Notes: generated from the letters alone by a model not told the origin. A stretch of DNA of 64,000 bases from Thermodesulfobacteriota bacterium (GCA_040754335.1 JBFMCV010000002.1:558001-622000); one strand, 5' to 3'. Shown: positions 8,233-16,507, counted from the first letter of the stretch. A program made the numbers and translations.

Positions 8233-9096
8233 ATGGAAGAGGGATTCGAACACCTGCGCTGCCCTATGTGCGGCGGGGAGCTGATATATTCGGAAGGCAC
8301 GCACGATATGTGCTGCTCGCGGAACCCGTACGAGTCGATGAGCAGCGAGGAATGGGAGGCCGCGGCAGCGCTCCGCGAGCGGCGCGGGGAATATGGAGCG
8401 GGCGGCACGGAGGGAGGGGACGGGAGGCCCCATATATATAAGGTATGGAATGAGGGGGAGAGAGGTAATTTGAGGTTGGCACTAAGGGCAGCGGCGGAGC
8501 AAGGTCATAAAAGTCCAGATTCTGCCGACGCTATGCAGGATGCAGGATCCATGATGCAGGATGACACCGAAGAATGCGAGGTTCGTCATCGTACGGAGGG
8601 GGCTTCAGCTGGAGGCGCGGACGATACGCCGGCTTCTGCTGTGCCGATACAAGGACGCGCGGAAGGGTCGGCGGTTTATGCGGATGCGGGTGAATTGTCC
8701 GCTGGAGAAGAGAATAAGGCACTACATTCCGCTGCGCCCGTAAAAGGTCACAAATGTGTCTTCGCGGTATCGTTCACGGAGAGCTCGCGGTTCGGCACGC
8801 TCTGGAGCGTGAGGATCGCGCACGGGGAGACGAACTATTTCGCGCTCATGCGGCTCATGCAGAAGATAGAGAAGAGGAGGGCCGCAGGGGAGCCGCTCGC
8901 GGCGAACAGTCCGCACCCTCCGAAGAAGCGGGAGAGGACGCGGGCGGGGAGGATCGCTTTCCACTTCGGTTTAGAGGAGGAGGACGTGTACTCGATCAAG
9001 TACAGCACCGAGACCGTGAGGAGGCTCGCCCTGTTCTACGGCATCCCGGAGAGGGACGTGAGGAGGATACAGGCGGAGGATGTGGAGGAGGAGTGA
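8233..9096 (+). CDS. Zinc-ribbon-containing hypothetical protein
   Basis: 287 residues. The N-terminus has a CPMCGGEL knuckle (Cys10, Cys13) with a CC pair near residue 28, suggesting zinc binding. The middle (about 70-165) is low complexity and includes MQDAGSMMQDD, a read-through of the ATGCAGGATGCA repeat. The C-terminal 110 residues carry two ordered stretches (KCVFAVSFTESSRFGTLWSV; GRIAFHFGLEEEDVYSIKY). GGAGGAGG precedes the ATG. It ends the accessory block. Function unknown. Confidence 0.7.
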   Translation: MEEGFEHLRCPMCGGELIYSEGTHDMCCSRNPYESMSSEEWEAAAALRERRGEYGAGGTEGGDGRPHIYKVWNEGERGNLRLALRAAAEQGHKSPDSADAMQDAGSMMQDDTEECEVRHRTEGASAGGADDTPASAVPIQGRAEGSAVYADAGELSAGEENKALHSAAPVKGHKCVFAVSFTESSRFGTLWSVRIAHGETNYFALMRLMQKIEKRRAAGEPLAANSPHPPKKRERTRAGRIAFHFGLEEEDVYSIKYSTETVRRLALFYGIPERDVRRIQAEDVEEE

Positions 9097-9114
9097 GGGG
9101 GGGGTACGTTGTAT

Positions 9115-9143
9115 TTGCATGAATCCTCGGAAAATTATATAAT
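9115..9143 (+). promoter_or_regulatory. Promoter of IPTL gene 1
   Basis: TTGCAT, 17-bp spacer, TATAAT at 9138-9143. The start codon follows at 9172 after a GGAGGA ribosome-binding site. Confidence 0.65.
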
Positions 9144-9171
9144 CTTGGCAAGTTAATTGAAGGAGGATTCC

Positions 9172-9696
9172 ATGAGATATCTGTTTAATCAATCCTTTGA
9201 TCTGCTGTGTTTTATCGTCGGTTTCTCTGTATTTATAATTATTTTCGCCTTGTTCGTGACTCTTCAGCCCGGGAAGAGCTATGCCCAGATCGGCTGTGAG
9301 GTCAGGATTGTAAAAGAGGGGATACCCGGTGACCCGACTGTCTTCCCGTTCGTAACTACCGGGACTGACTCGGACGAATTCGGGCTGGAAAACGGCGAGA
9401 GTCAAGACCTCGGGATTCCGGGAGGCGTTACGGCAACGATAGTCGAAGAGGTGCCGGACGGGTGGGTGTTGCAGAATGTGGAGTGTGAGACTGAAAATGT
9501 GATTGCGACGGAAATCGAGAACGGCATACAACTTTTCTGTTCTCCCAACGGCGGCGCGGCACAATGCTTTTTTATCAATGTACAGGTGGGTAACATTCCC
9601 ACGCTATCGGAATGGGGGATGATCGCGGCGGCTGCCGGGTTGGGATTGGTCGGCGTGTGGTTTGCGGTGAGACGTAGAAAGATGCAGGATGCATGA
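9172..9696 (+). CDS. IPTL-CTERM surface protein 1 (SpaA-like domain)
   Basis: 174 residues: signal peptide to about residue 39 (ends SYAQ), one beta-rich domain, then the tail IPTLSEWGM, a hydrophobic helix and RRRK. The IPTL tail (IPTL-CTERM family) is a C-terminal sorting signal thought to be cut by a membrane sorting enzyme. The ectodomain pattern, an initial Cys-x-(I/V)-x-(I/V)-x-K, a VPDGW turn, then EIENG and a closing CFF-IN strand, resembles SpaA/prealbumin-like folds. Four conserved cysteines could form two disulfides. ATG 9172 is chosen because GGAGGATTCC precedes it; the upstream in-frame TTG overlaps that site. The last residues, KMQDA, come from an ATGCAGGATGCA repeat. Ligand and role are unknown. 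Confidence 0.85.
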   Translation: MRYLFNQSFDLLCFIVGFSVFIIIFALFVTLQPGKSYAQIGCEVRIVKEGIPGDPTVFPFVTTGTDSDEFGLENGESQDLGIPGGVTATIVEEVPDGWVLQNVECETENVIATEIENGIQLFCSPNGGAAQCFFINVQVGNIPTLSEWGMIAAAAGLGLVGVWFAVRRRKMQDA

Positions 9697-9817
9697 TACA
9701 AGATGCATGATGCAGGATAAGAGATAAAAGAAATGGATTCCCGATTATAACTTCGGGAATGACAAATGAAAAAAAGATGAGATCCTGAAATAAATTTCAG
9801 GATGACAAGTTATTGTG

Positions 9818-9856
9818 AAGCCCCTTTCATCCAGTGCGGAGGAAGGGGCTTTTTTG
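9818..9856 (+). terminator. Intrinsic terminator
   Basis: AAGCCCCTTT-loop-AAGGGGCTTTTTT. Sister hairpins recur downstream of many IPTL genes (12755, 13539, 16389, 19304, 22092, 32621). Confidence 0.85.
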
Positions 9857-9942
9857 TTGCTTTTACAATTCGGAATTATCAACCCCTTCTTTCGCACCAG
9901 ACTGACGTCTATGAGTCAATGATCACTGCTGATTTAGAGCGA

Positions 9943-9971
9943 TTGTAATTCGGACCGGATTGCCGTAAAAT
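9943..9971 (+). promoter_or_regulatory. Promoter of IPTL gene 2
   Basis: TTGTAA, 17-bp spacer, TAAAAT at 9966-9971. Confidence 0.55.
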
Positions 9972-10015
9972 GTGTCTAGCCAATTCATTTATAACCAAAT
10001 TAAAGGAGGACGGTC

Positions 10016-10528
10016 GTGATATACAAATCTGGACGATTATTGACGAGCGTTTTATTCTTTATTCTAGTATTATCAGCAGCGGTTATGTTTACCTTCGGTG
10101 GTCAGGCATGGGGGCAGGTGCAGACCTGTAACATCGAGGTTGCGAAAGTAGCCAGGGCGGAGAATTTAGGGTTCGATTTTCAATCGGTAGACGATGGTTC
10201 GGTTTTTGATTTTACTGTCTTTAGCGGTACATCTCAGTTAATAGCATTCGATCCGGGATCCGAAATTACAGTTACGGAGACGGTGCCTCCGGGCTGGCGT
10301 CTCGAAGATATAATCTGTTTCAACGACGGCATCGCCACGACTGAGATCGAGAACGGAGTTATTGCCACATGCTTCATTCCCGGCGGCTTTGTGGAATGCG
10401 TATTCTTTAACGTGGAGACGGATGCAATTCCCACGCTATCAGAATGGGGGATGATTGCGGCGGCTGCGGGATTAGGATTGGTGGGAGTGTGGTTCGCGGC
10501 GAGAAGAAGAAGGGCGCAGGCTGTATGA
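10016..10528 (+). CDS. IPTL-CTERM surface protein 2
   Basis: 170 residues starting at GTG 10016 (AAAGGAGGACGG upstream). Signal peptide ends near GQAWGQ, about residue 36. The domain begins CNIEVAKVA and contains VPPGWRLEDIICFNDG and EIENGVIATC. It shares the WRLED-ICFNDG stretch with the protein at 18464, marking them as close paralogues. Tail IPTLSEWGM, then GLGLVGVWFAARRRRAQAV. Confidence 0.85.
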   Translation: MIYKSGRLLTSVLFFILVLSAAVMFTFGGQAWGQVQTCNIEVAKVARAENLGFDFQSVDDGSVFDFTVFSGTSQLIAFDPGSEITVTETVPPGWRLEDIICFNDGIATTEIENGVIATCFIPGGFVECVFFNVETDAIPTLSEWGMIAAAAGLGLVGVWFAARRRRAQAV

Positions 10529-10872
10529 TGCATGATACAGGATACAGGATAATGTCCTTTAACCCATCCATACTTCGACCCTTCGTCCTTCGACAGGCTC
10601 AGGATGAACGGAGCTCAGGACAGGCTCGCAGATCAGTATTATCCTTGCTCCTGTATTTGGCGAAAGCTGAGTAGTGACGGAGCAATCGCATATGAGCGCA
10701 GATTCTGCGCCTCAGTACGAACGGGTTAAAGGTAAGATTGCCGCGCTTCCCCCTTCTCTAAAGCTTCTGGGGACAGATCGCTCGCAAAGGCAGAAATGAT
10801 GAGATTCCCGATCGGGGTCGGGAATGACGGAAAGGAGAAATGGTAAAAAAATAAATTTAGGGGAGGATGATC
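10529..10872. repeat. Gap with L element in an F repeat
   Basis: ATGCATGATACAGGATACAGG repeats, double F units (about 10572-10626), the L element (10627-10715), F end, a G unit split by an insert (about 10736-10795) and a D unit (10801-10828). No promoter is obvious for the next gene. Confidence 0.6.
10627..10715 (+). mobile_element. L element 1
   Basis: Starts GCAGATCAGTATT and ends with the hairpin GCGCAGATTCTGCGC plus CTCAG. It is inserted between the GGCTC and ACGAACGGG halves of an F repeat. Confidence 0.6.
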
Positions 10873-11376
10873 GTGAATATAGTTATCAAGACTGTTTTGA
10901 AGATTTCGCTACTCGTGCTTGTTGTGACTGGGATCGCCGGGCTCACCGACAGCGCGAACGCGCAGTCATGTTTCGTCGGCTATTGCAACGTAACGGTCCA
11001 GGGGGGCCACGTTGAATTCAGTTACATACGGGATTTCGGCGGCGGAAACACAGACGAATTCTTTCTCGGAAACGGAGCATGTTCCGTATTGTTCAAAATC
11101 GGCTCGGAGGTAGTGACGCAGAACGAGACCGAGGGCTTTGTACTCGACCACGTGGAGTGCGATACCGGCAGCGGTATCCTGGTCACCGAAGTAGAGAACG
11201 GCGTCGCTCTTGAATGCATAACCCAGAGCACGGAAGGCACCTGCACGTTCTTTAACCGTCCGGTAGAGTCGAATATCCCAACGCTGTCCGAGTGGGGGAT
11301 GATCGCGGCCGCTGCAGGGTTGGGATTGGTCGGCGTGTGGTTTGCTGTGAGGAGGAGAAGAGCGCGGGCGGTTTGA
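10873..11376 (+). CDS. IPTL-CTERM surface protein 3
   Basis: 167 residues from GTG 10873; the ATG at 10867 abuts the GGGGAGG site, so GTG fits the spacing seen in the sister genes. Signal peptide ends SANAQ (about residue 28). The domain is divergent: it starts CFVGYCNVTVQGG instead of the usual C-x-I-x-K, and has the VTEVENGVALEC segment and a CTFFNR strand. Tail IPTLSEWGM, GLGLVGVWFAVRRRRARAV. Confidence 0.83.
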   Translation: MNIVIKTVLKISLLVLVVTGIAGLTDSANAQSCFVGYCNVTVQGGHVEFSYIRDFGGGNTDEFFLGNGACSVLFKIGSEVVTQNETEGFVLDHVECDTGSGILVTEVENGVALECITQSTEGTCTFFNRPVESNIPTLSEWGMIAAAAGLGLVGVWFAVRRRRARAV

Positions 11377-11490
11377 TCTCGCTTTGTGCAATTAAACTAA
11401 TGTAAACCCCCCACCCGAACCCTCCCCCCTTTCGGCAAATGGGGGAGGGAATTTGAAAGAATAATGAGATTGACGCGGTCGCATACTGCG

Positions 11491-11648
11491 TAATTTGGTT
11501 TGTGTAACTCTCGCGCATAAGTAAATGAGCGTACTTGCAATCAGCCGATAGCGACCGGTTTAATTTGGCTTCACAAGATTTTCCCAAGGAAATGAGCTGC
11601 CTTGCTCTCATTCAGCAGCGACCAACTGCTCGCTCGATCGCAGTTGTT
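11491..11648. mobile_element. Nested J pair
   Basis: An outer J starts TAATTTGG at 11491 and reaches GCGACCGGTT, where a second J (TAATTTGGCTTC at 11561) begins and ends with CAACTGC...GCAGTTG at 11648. The outer right arm is missing. The outer element is nearly the same as the one at 11776. Confidence 0.7.
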
Positions 11649-11775
11649 TCGGGAATGACAGGATAAAAATCCCTCCTGACCTCCCTTTACGAAAGGGAGG
11701 AATAAAAGGAATCGCGGCAAGATGCCGCTCCTACGGGTGCGATGTAGCATGGGATTGACGCGGTCGCATACTGCG

Positions 11776-11868
11776 TAATTTGGTTTGTGTAACTCTCGCG
11801 CATAAGTAAATGAGCGTACTTGCAATCAGCCGATAGCGACCGGTTCTTGCACACGTTCGGAACCGTTC
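11776..11868. mobile_element. J element, uninterrupted
   Basis: TAATTTGG left end and the right hairpin CCGGTTCT...GGAACCG. It sits in the middle of a G repeat, between CATACTGCG and TCGCAAAGACAG. Confidence 0.7.
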
Positions 11869-11963
11869 TCGCAAAGACAGATAAGAACTGGATTCCCGAT
11901 TAAGACATTCGGGGATGACGGAAAAGGAGAAGGGGATGGCGGACTTTCCACTGACGGTGCATA

Positions 11964-11992
11964 TTGCACACGCAACCGTTATTTAGTAAAAT
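11964..11992 (+). promoter_or_regulatory. Promoter of IPTL gene 4
   Basis: TTGCAC, 17-bp spacer, TAAAAT at 11987-11992. Confidence 0.6.
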
Positions 11993-12020
11993 TCATGCAA
12001 TTAACTTAATGGAGGATCTT

Positions 12021-12551
12021 ATGTGGAGCTTTCTCAGACCTGTTTCAGGTATTGCCCTGATATTACTCATTATTTCCGTAGCACTGCTTATTCCTTCATC
12101 CGGCGGGAGCGCCTGGGCGCAGGCAGATCCGTGCAATATCAGGATATTTAAACTTGCAGAACGTTCGGGGGACACAGTCTTCTTTTTCGAAGGGTACGAG
12201 AACGGAGTCTTGATTTTTGATGGGGGCTTGCCCGGGGACGGTATGGCACTCATAGGGGCGTCTTTCGGTTTCGGCACATTGTTGGAAGTGGTCGAGCTGC
12301 CTAGTCCCGGCTGGCAAATTGCGGAAGTGATATGTGAGGGCGTGAACGGAATTACTATCACGGAGACCGAGGAAGGTTTCACGGCGGCATGTAACGTGCC
12401 GGGCGGATTTGCTGAATGCACAGTGGTGAATGAAAGAGTGATTGTGGAGAATATTCCCACGCTTTCGGAGTGGGGGATGATTTCCGCTATCGCGGGATTG
12501 GGATTGGTTGGAGTGTGGTTTGCGGTGAGGAGGAGAAGGGCGGCTGTTTGA
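12021..12551 (+). CDS. IPTL-CTERM surface protein 4
   Basis: 176 residues from ATG 12021 (GGAGGATCTT upstream). Signal peptide ends near SAWAQ, residue 33. The domain starts CNIRIFKLAERSGD, carries PSPGWQIAEVICEG and a CTVVNERV closing strand. The tail has the variant IPTLSEWGMISAIAG. It ends RRRRAAV*, like the gene at 18464. Confidence 0.85.
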   Translation: MWSFLRPVSGIALILLIISVALLIPSSGGSAWAQADPCNIRIFKLAERSGDTVFFFEGYENGVLIFDGGLPGDGMALIGASFGFGTLLEVVELPSPGWQIAEVICEGVNGITITETEEGFTAACNVPGGFAECTVVNERVIVENIPTLSEWGMISAIAGLGLVGVWFAVRRRRAAV

Positions 12552-12673
12552 TGCAAGATACAGGATATGCTCTGCGGCCCGTTCATACTTCGACGAGCTC
12601 AGGACAGGCTCTTTTCCAAAGGGGGAAAATGCTTTTAATTCCCTCCTTAGAAAAAGGAGGGATAGGGAGGATT

Positions 12674-12708
12674 TAAAAACGAGATCCTGAAATAAATTCA
12701 GGATGACA
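12674..12708. repeat. C repeat exemplar
   Basis: GAGATCCTGAAATAAATTCA then GGATGACAA. Other copies: 13419-13447, 20814-20842, 36986-37016. Confidence 0.7.
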
Positions 12709-12717
12709 AAATATCTG

Positions 12718-12749
12718 GATTCCCGATCGGCGCCGGGAATGACAGAAAG
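12718..12749. repeat. D repeat exemplar
   Basis: GATTCCCGATCGGCGCCGGG then AATGACAGA, with arms TTCCCGA/TCGGGAA. Other copies: 10801-10828, 51188-51220. Confidence 0.7.
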
Positions 12750-12754
12750 TTGTG

Positions 12755-12791
12755 AAGCCTCTTCTTCCACTGCGGGGGAAGGGGCTTTTAT
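12755..12791 (+). terminator. Intrinsic terminator
   Basis: AAGCCTCTTCTTCC-loop-GGGGAAGGGGCTTTT. Confidence 0.75.
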
Positions 12792-12831
12792 GTTCTCTCC
12801 GACGCGCGTTTTCCCGGCTCCGAAAAAATGA

Positions 12832-12860
12832 TTGAAACGGCAATATCCGTATTGTAGTAT
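12832..12860 (+). promoter_or_regulatory. Promoter of IPTL gene 5
   Basis: TTGAAA, 17-bp spacer, TAGTAT at 12855-12860. The -10 box is weaker than in the sister genes. Confidence 0.45.
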
Positions 12861-12890
12861 TGTTCTAAACATATTTAAAGGGGGATTATT

Positions 12891-13409
12891 ATGAGGCATG
12901 AATTTAAATATGCTCTTGGTGTTTTCCTTCTGGTTCCCGTCGTATCCTTGTTGTTTCTAACCGCCGGGCCGTCGGATGCTTCAGCGCAGGATTGCGATAT
13001 CGAGATATGCAAGTCGGCCTCGGGCGATGCGGAATTTAATTTCATCGGGGAAGCTCCCTCAGGCCCGCTTGAGTTTACGCTGACCGGCGGCGGGGAAGGC
13101 TCTTGCGACACTGTCGTAAGCATACCCCTCACGCAGAGCGCGGAGGTGTTTGAAGAACCGCTTGAGGGCTGGCGGCTCGTCGATATCGATTGCTCGAATG
13201 CCGAGGGTGTTGCAGTAGGATTTCTTGAGGACGGCGTCAGCCTCATGTGTACAGGGCCTAACCTCGGTTCGGTTACGTGCACATTCTTGAACGTGCAGAC
13301 GGGTGCCATTCCGACACTGAGCGAGTGGGGAATGATTTCCGCTGTGGTTGGATTAGGATTGGTGGGAGTGTGGTTTGCGGTGCGGAGGAGAAAGATGCAG
13401 GATGCATGA
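12891..13409 (+). CDS. IPTL-CTERM surface protein 5
   Basis: 172 residues; AAAGGGGGATT precedes ATG 12891. Signal peptide ends SDASAQ (about residue 32). The domain starts CDIEICKSASGD, is acidic, and carries EPLEGWRLVDIDCSNAEG and VTCTFLNV. Tail IPTLSEWGMISAVVG, ending RRRKMQDA* where MQDA and the stop come from an ATGCAGGATGCA repeat, as in protein 1. Confidence 0.85.
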   Translation: MRHEFKYALGVFLLVPVVSLLFLTAGPSDASAQDCDIEICKSASGDAEFNFIGEAPSGPLEFTLTGGGEGSCDTVVSIPLTQSAEVFEEPLEGWRLVDIDCSNAEGVAVGFLEDGVSLMCTGPNLGSVTCTFLNVQTGAIPTLSEWGMISAVVGLGLVGVWFAVRRRKMQDA

Positions 13410-13455
13410 TTAAAAAAAGAGATCCTGAAATAAATTCAGGATGACAAAATATCTG

Positions 13456-13530
13456 GATTCCCGATCGGCGCCTACCGTGAACCATGTCCCGTACTCAATA
13501 CGGGATCTATTCAGGGTCGGGAATGACGGA
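13456..13530. repeat. C-type repeat nested in a D repeat
   Basis: ATTCCCGATCGGCGCC and GGTCGGGAATGAC are the two halves of a D unit. Between them lies a C-family palindrome (TGAACCATGTCCCGTACT ... ATACGGGATCTATTCAGG). Near-identical composites occur at 19153-19222 and 20848-20922. Confidence 0.75.
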
Positions 13531-13538
13531 AAGTTGTG

Positions 13539-13576
13539 AAGCCTCTTCTTCCACTGCGGAGGAAGGGGCTTTTTTG
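13539..13576 (+). terminator. Intrinsic terminator
   Basis: AAGCCTCTTCTTCC-loop-GGAGGAAGGGGCTTTTTTG. Confidence 0.8.
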
Positions 13577-13673
13577 TTCCGCGAATAAATTGCCCGCGAA
13601 GGTTTTATGAACGCCCGGTTAAAGCGGAAAAAATAGTATTCCAAATCTGGAATCATTTGATAGACTTTTTCTT

Positions 13674-13865
13674 ATGAGAAGCGAAATAAAAAAAGTCACA
13701 ATCGAGAAAGCGGCGCGAATACTCGGCACCAACGTCGATACCATCCTCGACGAGATACGCGAATCGGGCATCACCGTGCAGCGCGACAGGGGCTCGGGAT
13801 TCGATTACATAAGCGCCGACGATTTCGAGGACCTGAAAGAGAGCATGGGCTCAGCCGGGATTTGA
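13674..13865 (+). CDS. Small helix-turn-helix-like protein
   Basis: 63 residues. VTIEKAARILGTNVDTILDEI forms a likely helix-turn-helix resembling excisionase/MerR-type or IF2 N-terminal helices. FDYISADDFEDLKES forms the wing and last helix. It is probably a small DNA- or RNA-binding protein. It lacks a signal peptide, unlike the neighbouring array genes, and has no partner. Confidence 0.65.
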   Translation: MRSEIKKVTIEKAARILGTNVDTILDEIRESGITVQRDRGSGFDYISADDFEDLKESMGSAGI

Positions 13866-14361
13866 GCGGGGGCGGGCGGCAGTGCGGACATAAGGGATTG
13901 CCGGTGTGAGCGGAAAAGTCCGCGGCCGCCGTGGGAAGGGCATTGTGTGCGCGTCGAATGGAGGGTCGGATCCGCTAAAATCCTCCCTACCCCTCCTTTA
14001 CGAAAGGAGGGAATTTAAGATAAAGGATGAGATTGCTTCGTCACTCCGTTCCTCGCAATGACATACTGGAGGAATCGCGGCTGGAAGCCGCTCCTACGGG
14101 TGTGATGTAGCATGAGATTGCCGCGGTCGCTCCGCTCCCTCGCAAAGACAGATAATTACAAATCCTCCCTACCCCTCCTTTACGAAAGGAGGGAATATAA
14201 GATAAAGGATGAGATTGCTTCGTCACTCCGTTCCTCGCAATGACATACTGGAGGAATCGCGGATGGAAGCCGCTCCTACAGCTGAGGAGTGTGACGATAC
14301 TCGACTAGGCTGAGGAGATTCGGAAGGATCGTAAAATGACACTATGTGTCTGCGCGTGTGC
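13866..14361. repeat. Gap with duplicated A-G-E repeat block
   Basis: After a GC-rich non-repetitive stretch, a block of A, G and E units occurs twice (about 13979-14100 and 14155-14282) with a full G unit (14114-14152) between, a roughly 120 bp tandem duplication. Confidence 0.65.
14114..14152. repeat. G repeat exemplar
   Basis: GAGATTGCCGCGGTCGC-tccgc-TCCCTCGCAAAGACAGA. Widespread; often opened by J or K (11491, 11776, 21141, 41429, 45218, 50341, 56521). Confidence 0.65.
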
Positions 14362-15027
14362 TCAGTGGATCGTGTAGTCGCGGGCTCTTTGCGTGACGGC
14401 GGGGGCGGGCTCGCAGAAGAATTTGCCCGAGTGCGTTTCCTTCATCGTCCGGAGGTCGAGCGTCATTCCCTCGACGTAGAGCACTGCTTTCCCCTCCTTC
14501 TCCCATTTCTCCGCGTCGGGGCACGGTATGTTCTTCCGGGTGGCCTTGCTCGCCTTTAGCACGCGGTTATAGAGGAGCGTCCCGGCCTCGATCCTGGCGT
14601 CGGCGTACCAGTCGAAGTAGACCAGGCTCCGCTTCGCGGCGTCGATGACGAGCAGGCGCTTGTGGTCGCGCCCGGGCCACTCGTCTATGAGCAGGTAGCC
14701 CCCGTGCATTCCGGCGAACGTGTTGGCGCCCCCGAACTCGCCCGCGCTTATCGTGTAGTACGCGTTCCTCGCGGCGAGCGGGCACGGGTCGGGGACTCCG
14801 GAGCTGGGCTTGTAGACGTATATGTCCTGCCCCTCGAATGCTGGGGACTTTCTCGTATATATGATATATTTCGGATAGACGTAAGCGGTCCCGCCGCCGC
14901 ACTCCTTCTTCCACGCGGAGTCGGCGCCCGGTATCCCGAACCATCCGGCGAATTCTTCTCCATGTGCAAATGGGGTGAGTGCGATGAGCAGCGTTGATAA
15001 CAAGACGGCGGTGATATGCTTATGCAT
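14362..15027 (-). CDS. Secreted hypothetical protein, paralogue of 29007-29639
   Basis: 221 residues with a signal peptide ending near AHGEE (about residue 24). Shared with the protein at 29007 are YVYPKYIIYTRKSP / YVYREYTIYVRQTA, DIYVYKPS, a YYTISAGEF / YYSVPAGAA segment, YLLIDEW, and IPCPDAEKWEKEG / IPCPEASEWKQQG. Conserved cysteines suggest a disulfide-stabilised periplasmic or surface protein. Both copies are on the minus strand inside the IPTL array. Family not recognised. Confidence 0.75.
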   Translation of the reverse strand: MHKHITAVLLSTLLIALTPFAHGEEFAGWFGIPGADSAWKKECGGGTAYVYPKYIIYTRKSPAFEGQDIYVYKPSSGVPDPCPLAARNAYYTISAGEFGGANTFAGMHGGYLLIDEWPGRDHKRLLVIDAAKRSLVYFDWYADARIEAGTLLYNRVLKASKATRKNIPCPDAEKWEKEGKAVLYVEGMTLDLRTMKETHSGKFFCEPAPAVTQRARDYTIH

Positions 15028-15096
15028 GCTGAATAGGATACCGGCGGAGAGGAGGGGGGCAAGCGCGGGATAATGCTAGCCTTGTGTGAAAAACAT

Positions 15097-15126
15097 TTGC
15101 ATTATATTAACTATATTGGATAAGAT
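15097..15126 (+). promoter_or_regulatory. Promoter of IPTL genes 6-7
   Basis: TTGCAT, 18-bp spacer, TAAGAT at 15121-15126. Likely drives the two-gene unit that follows. Confidence 0.4.
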
Positions 15127-15174
15127 GCGGTATTGATGTAGAATGTGGATACTTTCCGCATTTAGGAGGATGAT

Positions 15175-15687
15175 ATGCACAGGAAATTTGCCCCCTTTTT
15201 CAGCCTTGTATTATTTGTAACTGTTGTTCTTGGCTTTTTTTTCGTTTCGGCGGAGAAAAGTGCCGCTCAGGGCTGTTTTATCGAAGTTACCAAGATAGCG
15301 CCAGGGGCGGAGGGCCAGGTCTTTGAATTCAACGGCGTGGTAGAAGGACAGAATATTTTTACATTTTTTGTCGCTGCGGGTGAAAGCACGTCGGGCTTTG
15401 CATCACCTGACCCGGCTACGATCACAGAAGTCCCTGTGGCAGGATGGGAGTTCGGAGGGATAGAATGTGAACCGGGGGGAGGAGTCGTCATACTTGAAGT
15501 ACTTGAGGATGGGTGGGTTGAGCAGTGCGTGAATCCGCAGGCTCCCACATTCTGCACGATATTCAACGATCCTGTGGCTGCGGCGATCCCCACGCTTTCG
15601 GAGTGGGGGATGATCGCGGCGGCGGCGGGACTGATGATGGTGGGAGCGTGGTTTGTTCTTAAAAGGAAAAAAGCACAGATCGTATAA
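15175..15687 (+). CDS. IPTL-CTERM surface protein 6
   Basis: 170 residues; AGGAGGATGAT precedes the ATG. Signal peptide ends KSAAQ (about residue 32). The domain starts CFIEVTKIAPGAEGQVFEF. It resembles protein 7 (ALEVTKIAEGAPEGQLFEF), which follows after 26 bp, so the two are probably a recent tandem duplicate transcribed together. The tail helix is followed by the lysine-rich LKRKKAQIV, not RRRK. Confidence 0.85.
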   Translation: MHRKFAPFFSLVLFVTVVLGFFFVSAEKSAAQGCFIEVTKIAPGAEGQVFEFNGVVEGQNIFTFFVAAGESTSGFASPDPATITEVPVAGWEFGGIECEPGGGVVILEVLEDGWVEQCVNPQAPTFCTIFNDPVAAAIPTLSEWGMIAAAAGLMMVGAWFVLKRKKAQIV

Positions 15688-15713
15688 ATAATATCTGCTT
15701 TTCGGAGGATGAA

Positions 15714-16229
15714 ATGCTGAGACAATCCAGACCGTTGTTCAGACTTCTCTTATTCTTCGTGGCCGCTGCCGGGGTGTTTTATTTTGGAACCGCGGAGGGA
15801 CGCGCCCAGGGGAACGCTTGTGCGTTAGAAGTGACGAAGATCGCCGAGGGGGCGCCTGAAGGTCAGCTCTTTGAATTTCAGGTGGAGTTAGATGGAAATA
15901 TAGGCTTTGCTGAATTTCCGGCGGGTATACCTGTCCCGGCCATATTTGGCCAAGCGGGGCCCGTGACTATTACAGAGATTCCCACACCCGGCTGGACTCT
16001 GGCGGACGTTGTCTGCGAACTCAACCCCGGAGTCACTGTAACGGAAATTGAAGGCGGCGCTATTTTCGAATGCCTGGACCCCGAGGGCGGTTTCAAGGGA
16101 GAGTGCACGTTCGTGAACGTGAGGGTTTCGAATATCCCGACGCTTTCGGAGTGGGGGATGATCGCGGCGGCGGCGGGACTGATGATGGCGGGAGTGTGGT
16201 TTGCGGTGAGGAGGAAGGTGCGTGCTTAG
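15714..16229 (+). CDS. IPTL-CTERM surface protein 7
   Basis: 171 residues; CGGAGGATGAA precedes the ATG. Signal peptide ends GRAQ (about residue 32). The domain starts CALEVTKIAEGAP and has a VTITEIPTPGWTL turn, EIEGGAIFEC and CTFVNV. Tail IPTLSEWGM, GLMMAGVWFAVRRKVRA, the shortest basic tail in the set. It is co-directional and close to protein 6. Confidence 0.85.
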   Translation: MLRQSRPLFRLLLFFVAAAGVFYFGTAEGRAQGNACALEVTKIAEGAPEGQLFEFQVELDGNIGFAEFPAGIPVPAIFGQAGPVTITEIPTPGWTLADVVCELNPGVTVTEIEGGAIFECLDPEGGFKGECTFVNVRVSNIPTLSEWGMIAAAAGLMMAGVWFAVRRKVRA

Positions 16230-16284
16230 AAAATAGCTGTCATTTCGAGCGTACGCGAGAAATCTGTTTTTTAGAAAGAATAAA

Positions 16285-16319
16285 GATAGATTTCTCACAC
16301 TTCGGTTCGAAATGACAAT
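16285..16319. repeat. H repeat exemplar
   Basis: AGATTTCTCACACTTCGGTT then CGAAATGACA. Other copies: about 415-442, 6975-7010, 56461-56498 and, read in frame, 4225-4262. Confidence 0.6.
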
Positions 16320-16388
16320 ATAAAAGACAAATCCTCCCTCACCCTCCTTTTTCAAAGGAGGGAATAAAAAGATGGAGTATAATTTGCA

Positions 16389-16430
16389 GAGCCTCTTTCC
16401 TCCAGTTCGGAGGAAGGGGCTTTTTTTATT
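16389..16430 (+). terminator. Intrinsic terminator
   Basis: AGAGCCTCTTTCCTCC-loop-GGAGGAAGGGGCTTTTTTT. Confidence 0.85.
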
Positions 16431-16507
16431 ATCAGGATAGAGAGGAGGGCCTACACGGGCAGGTGTAACTTTCCATAATCACTAATTCTTTCGGGAAGTC
16501 AAGGTAT

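Larger units (their letters stand above)
9697..10015. repeat. Gap with repeats, terminator and promoter
   Basis: ATGCAGGATGCA-type repeats (9683-9725), a D unit, a C unit (about 9776-9806), the terminator at 9818-9856 and the next promoter at 9943-9971. Confidence 0.65.
11377..12020. repeat. Repeat mosaic with two related J loci
   Basis: A B repeat (about 11403-11453), a G unit split by a J pair (11491-11648), an A-like unit, E, then a G unit split by J (11776-11868), D, and the promoter at 11964. The two J loci begin with the same roughly 95 bp, including their G-repeat flank. Confidence 0.7.
12552..12890. repeat. Repeats, terminator and promoter
   Basis: An F-like unit nested in an A-like one (about 12584-12630), A (about 12636-12672), C (12674-12708), D (12718-12749), the terminator at 12755 and the next promoter at 12832. 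Confidence 0.6.
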
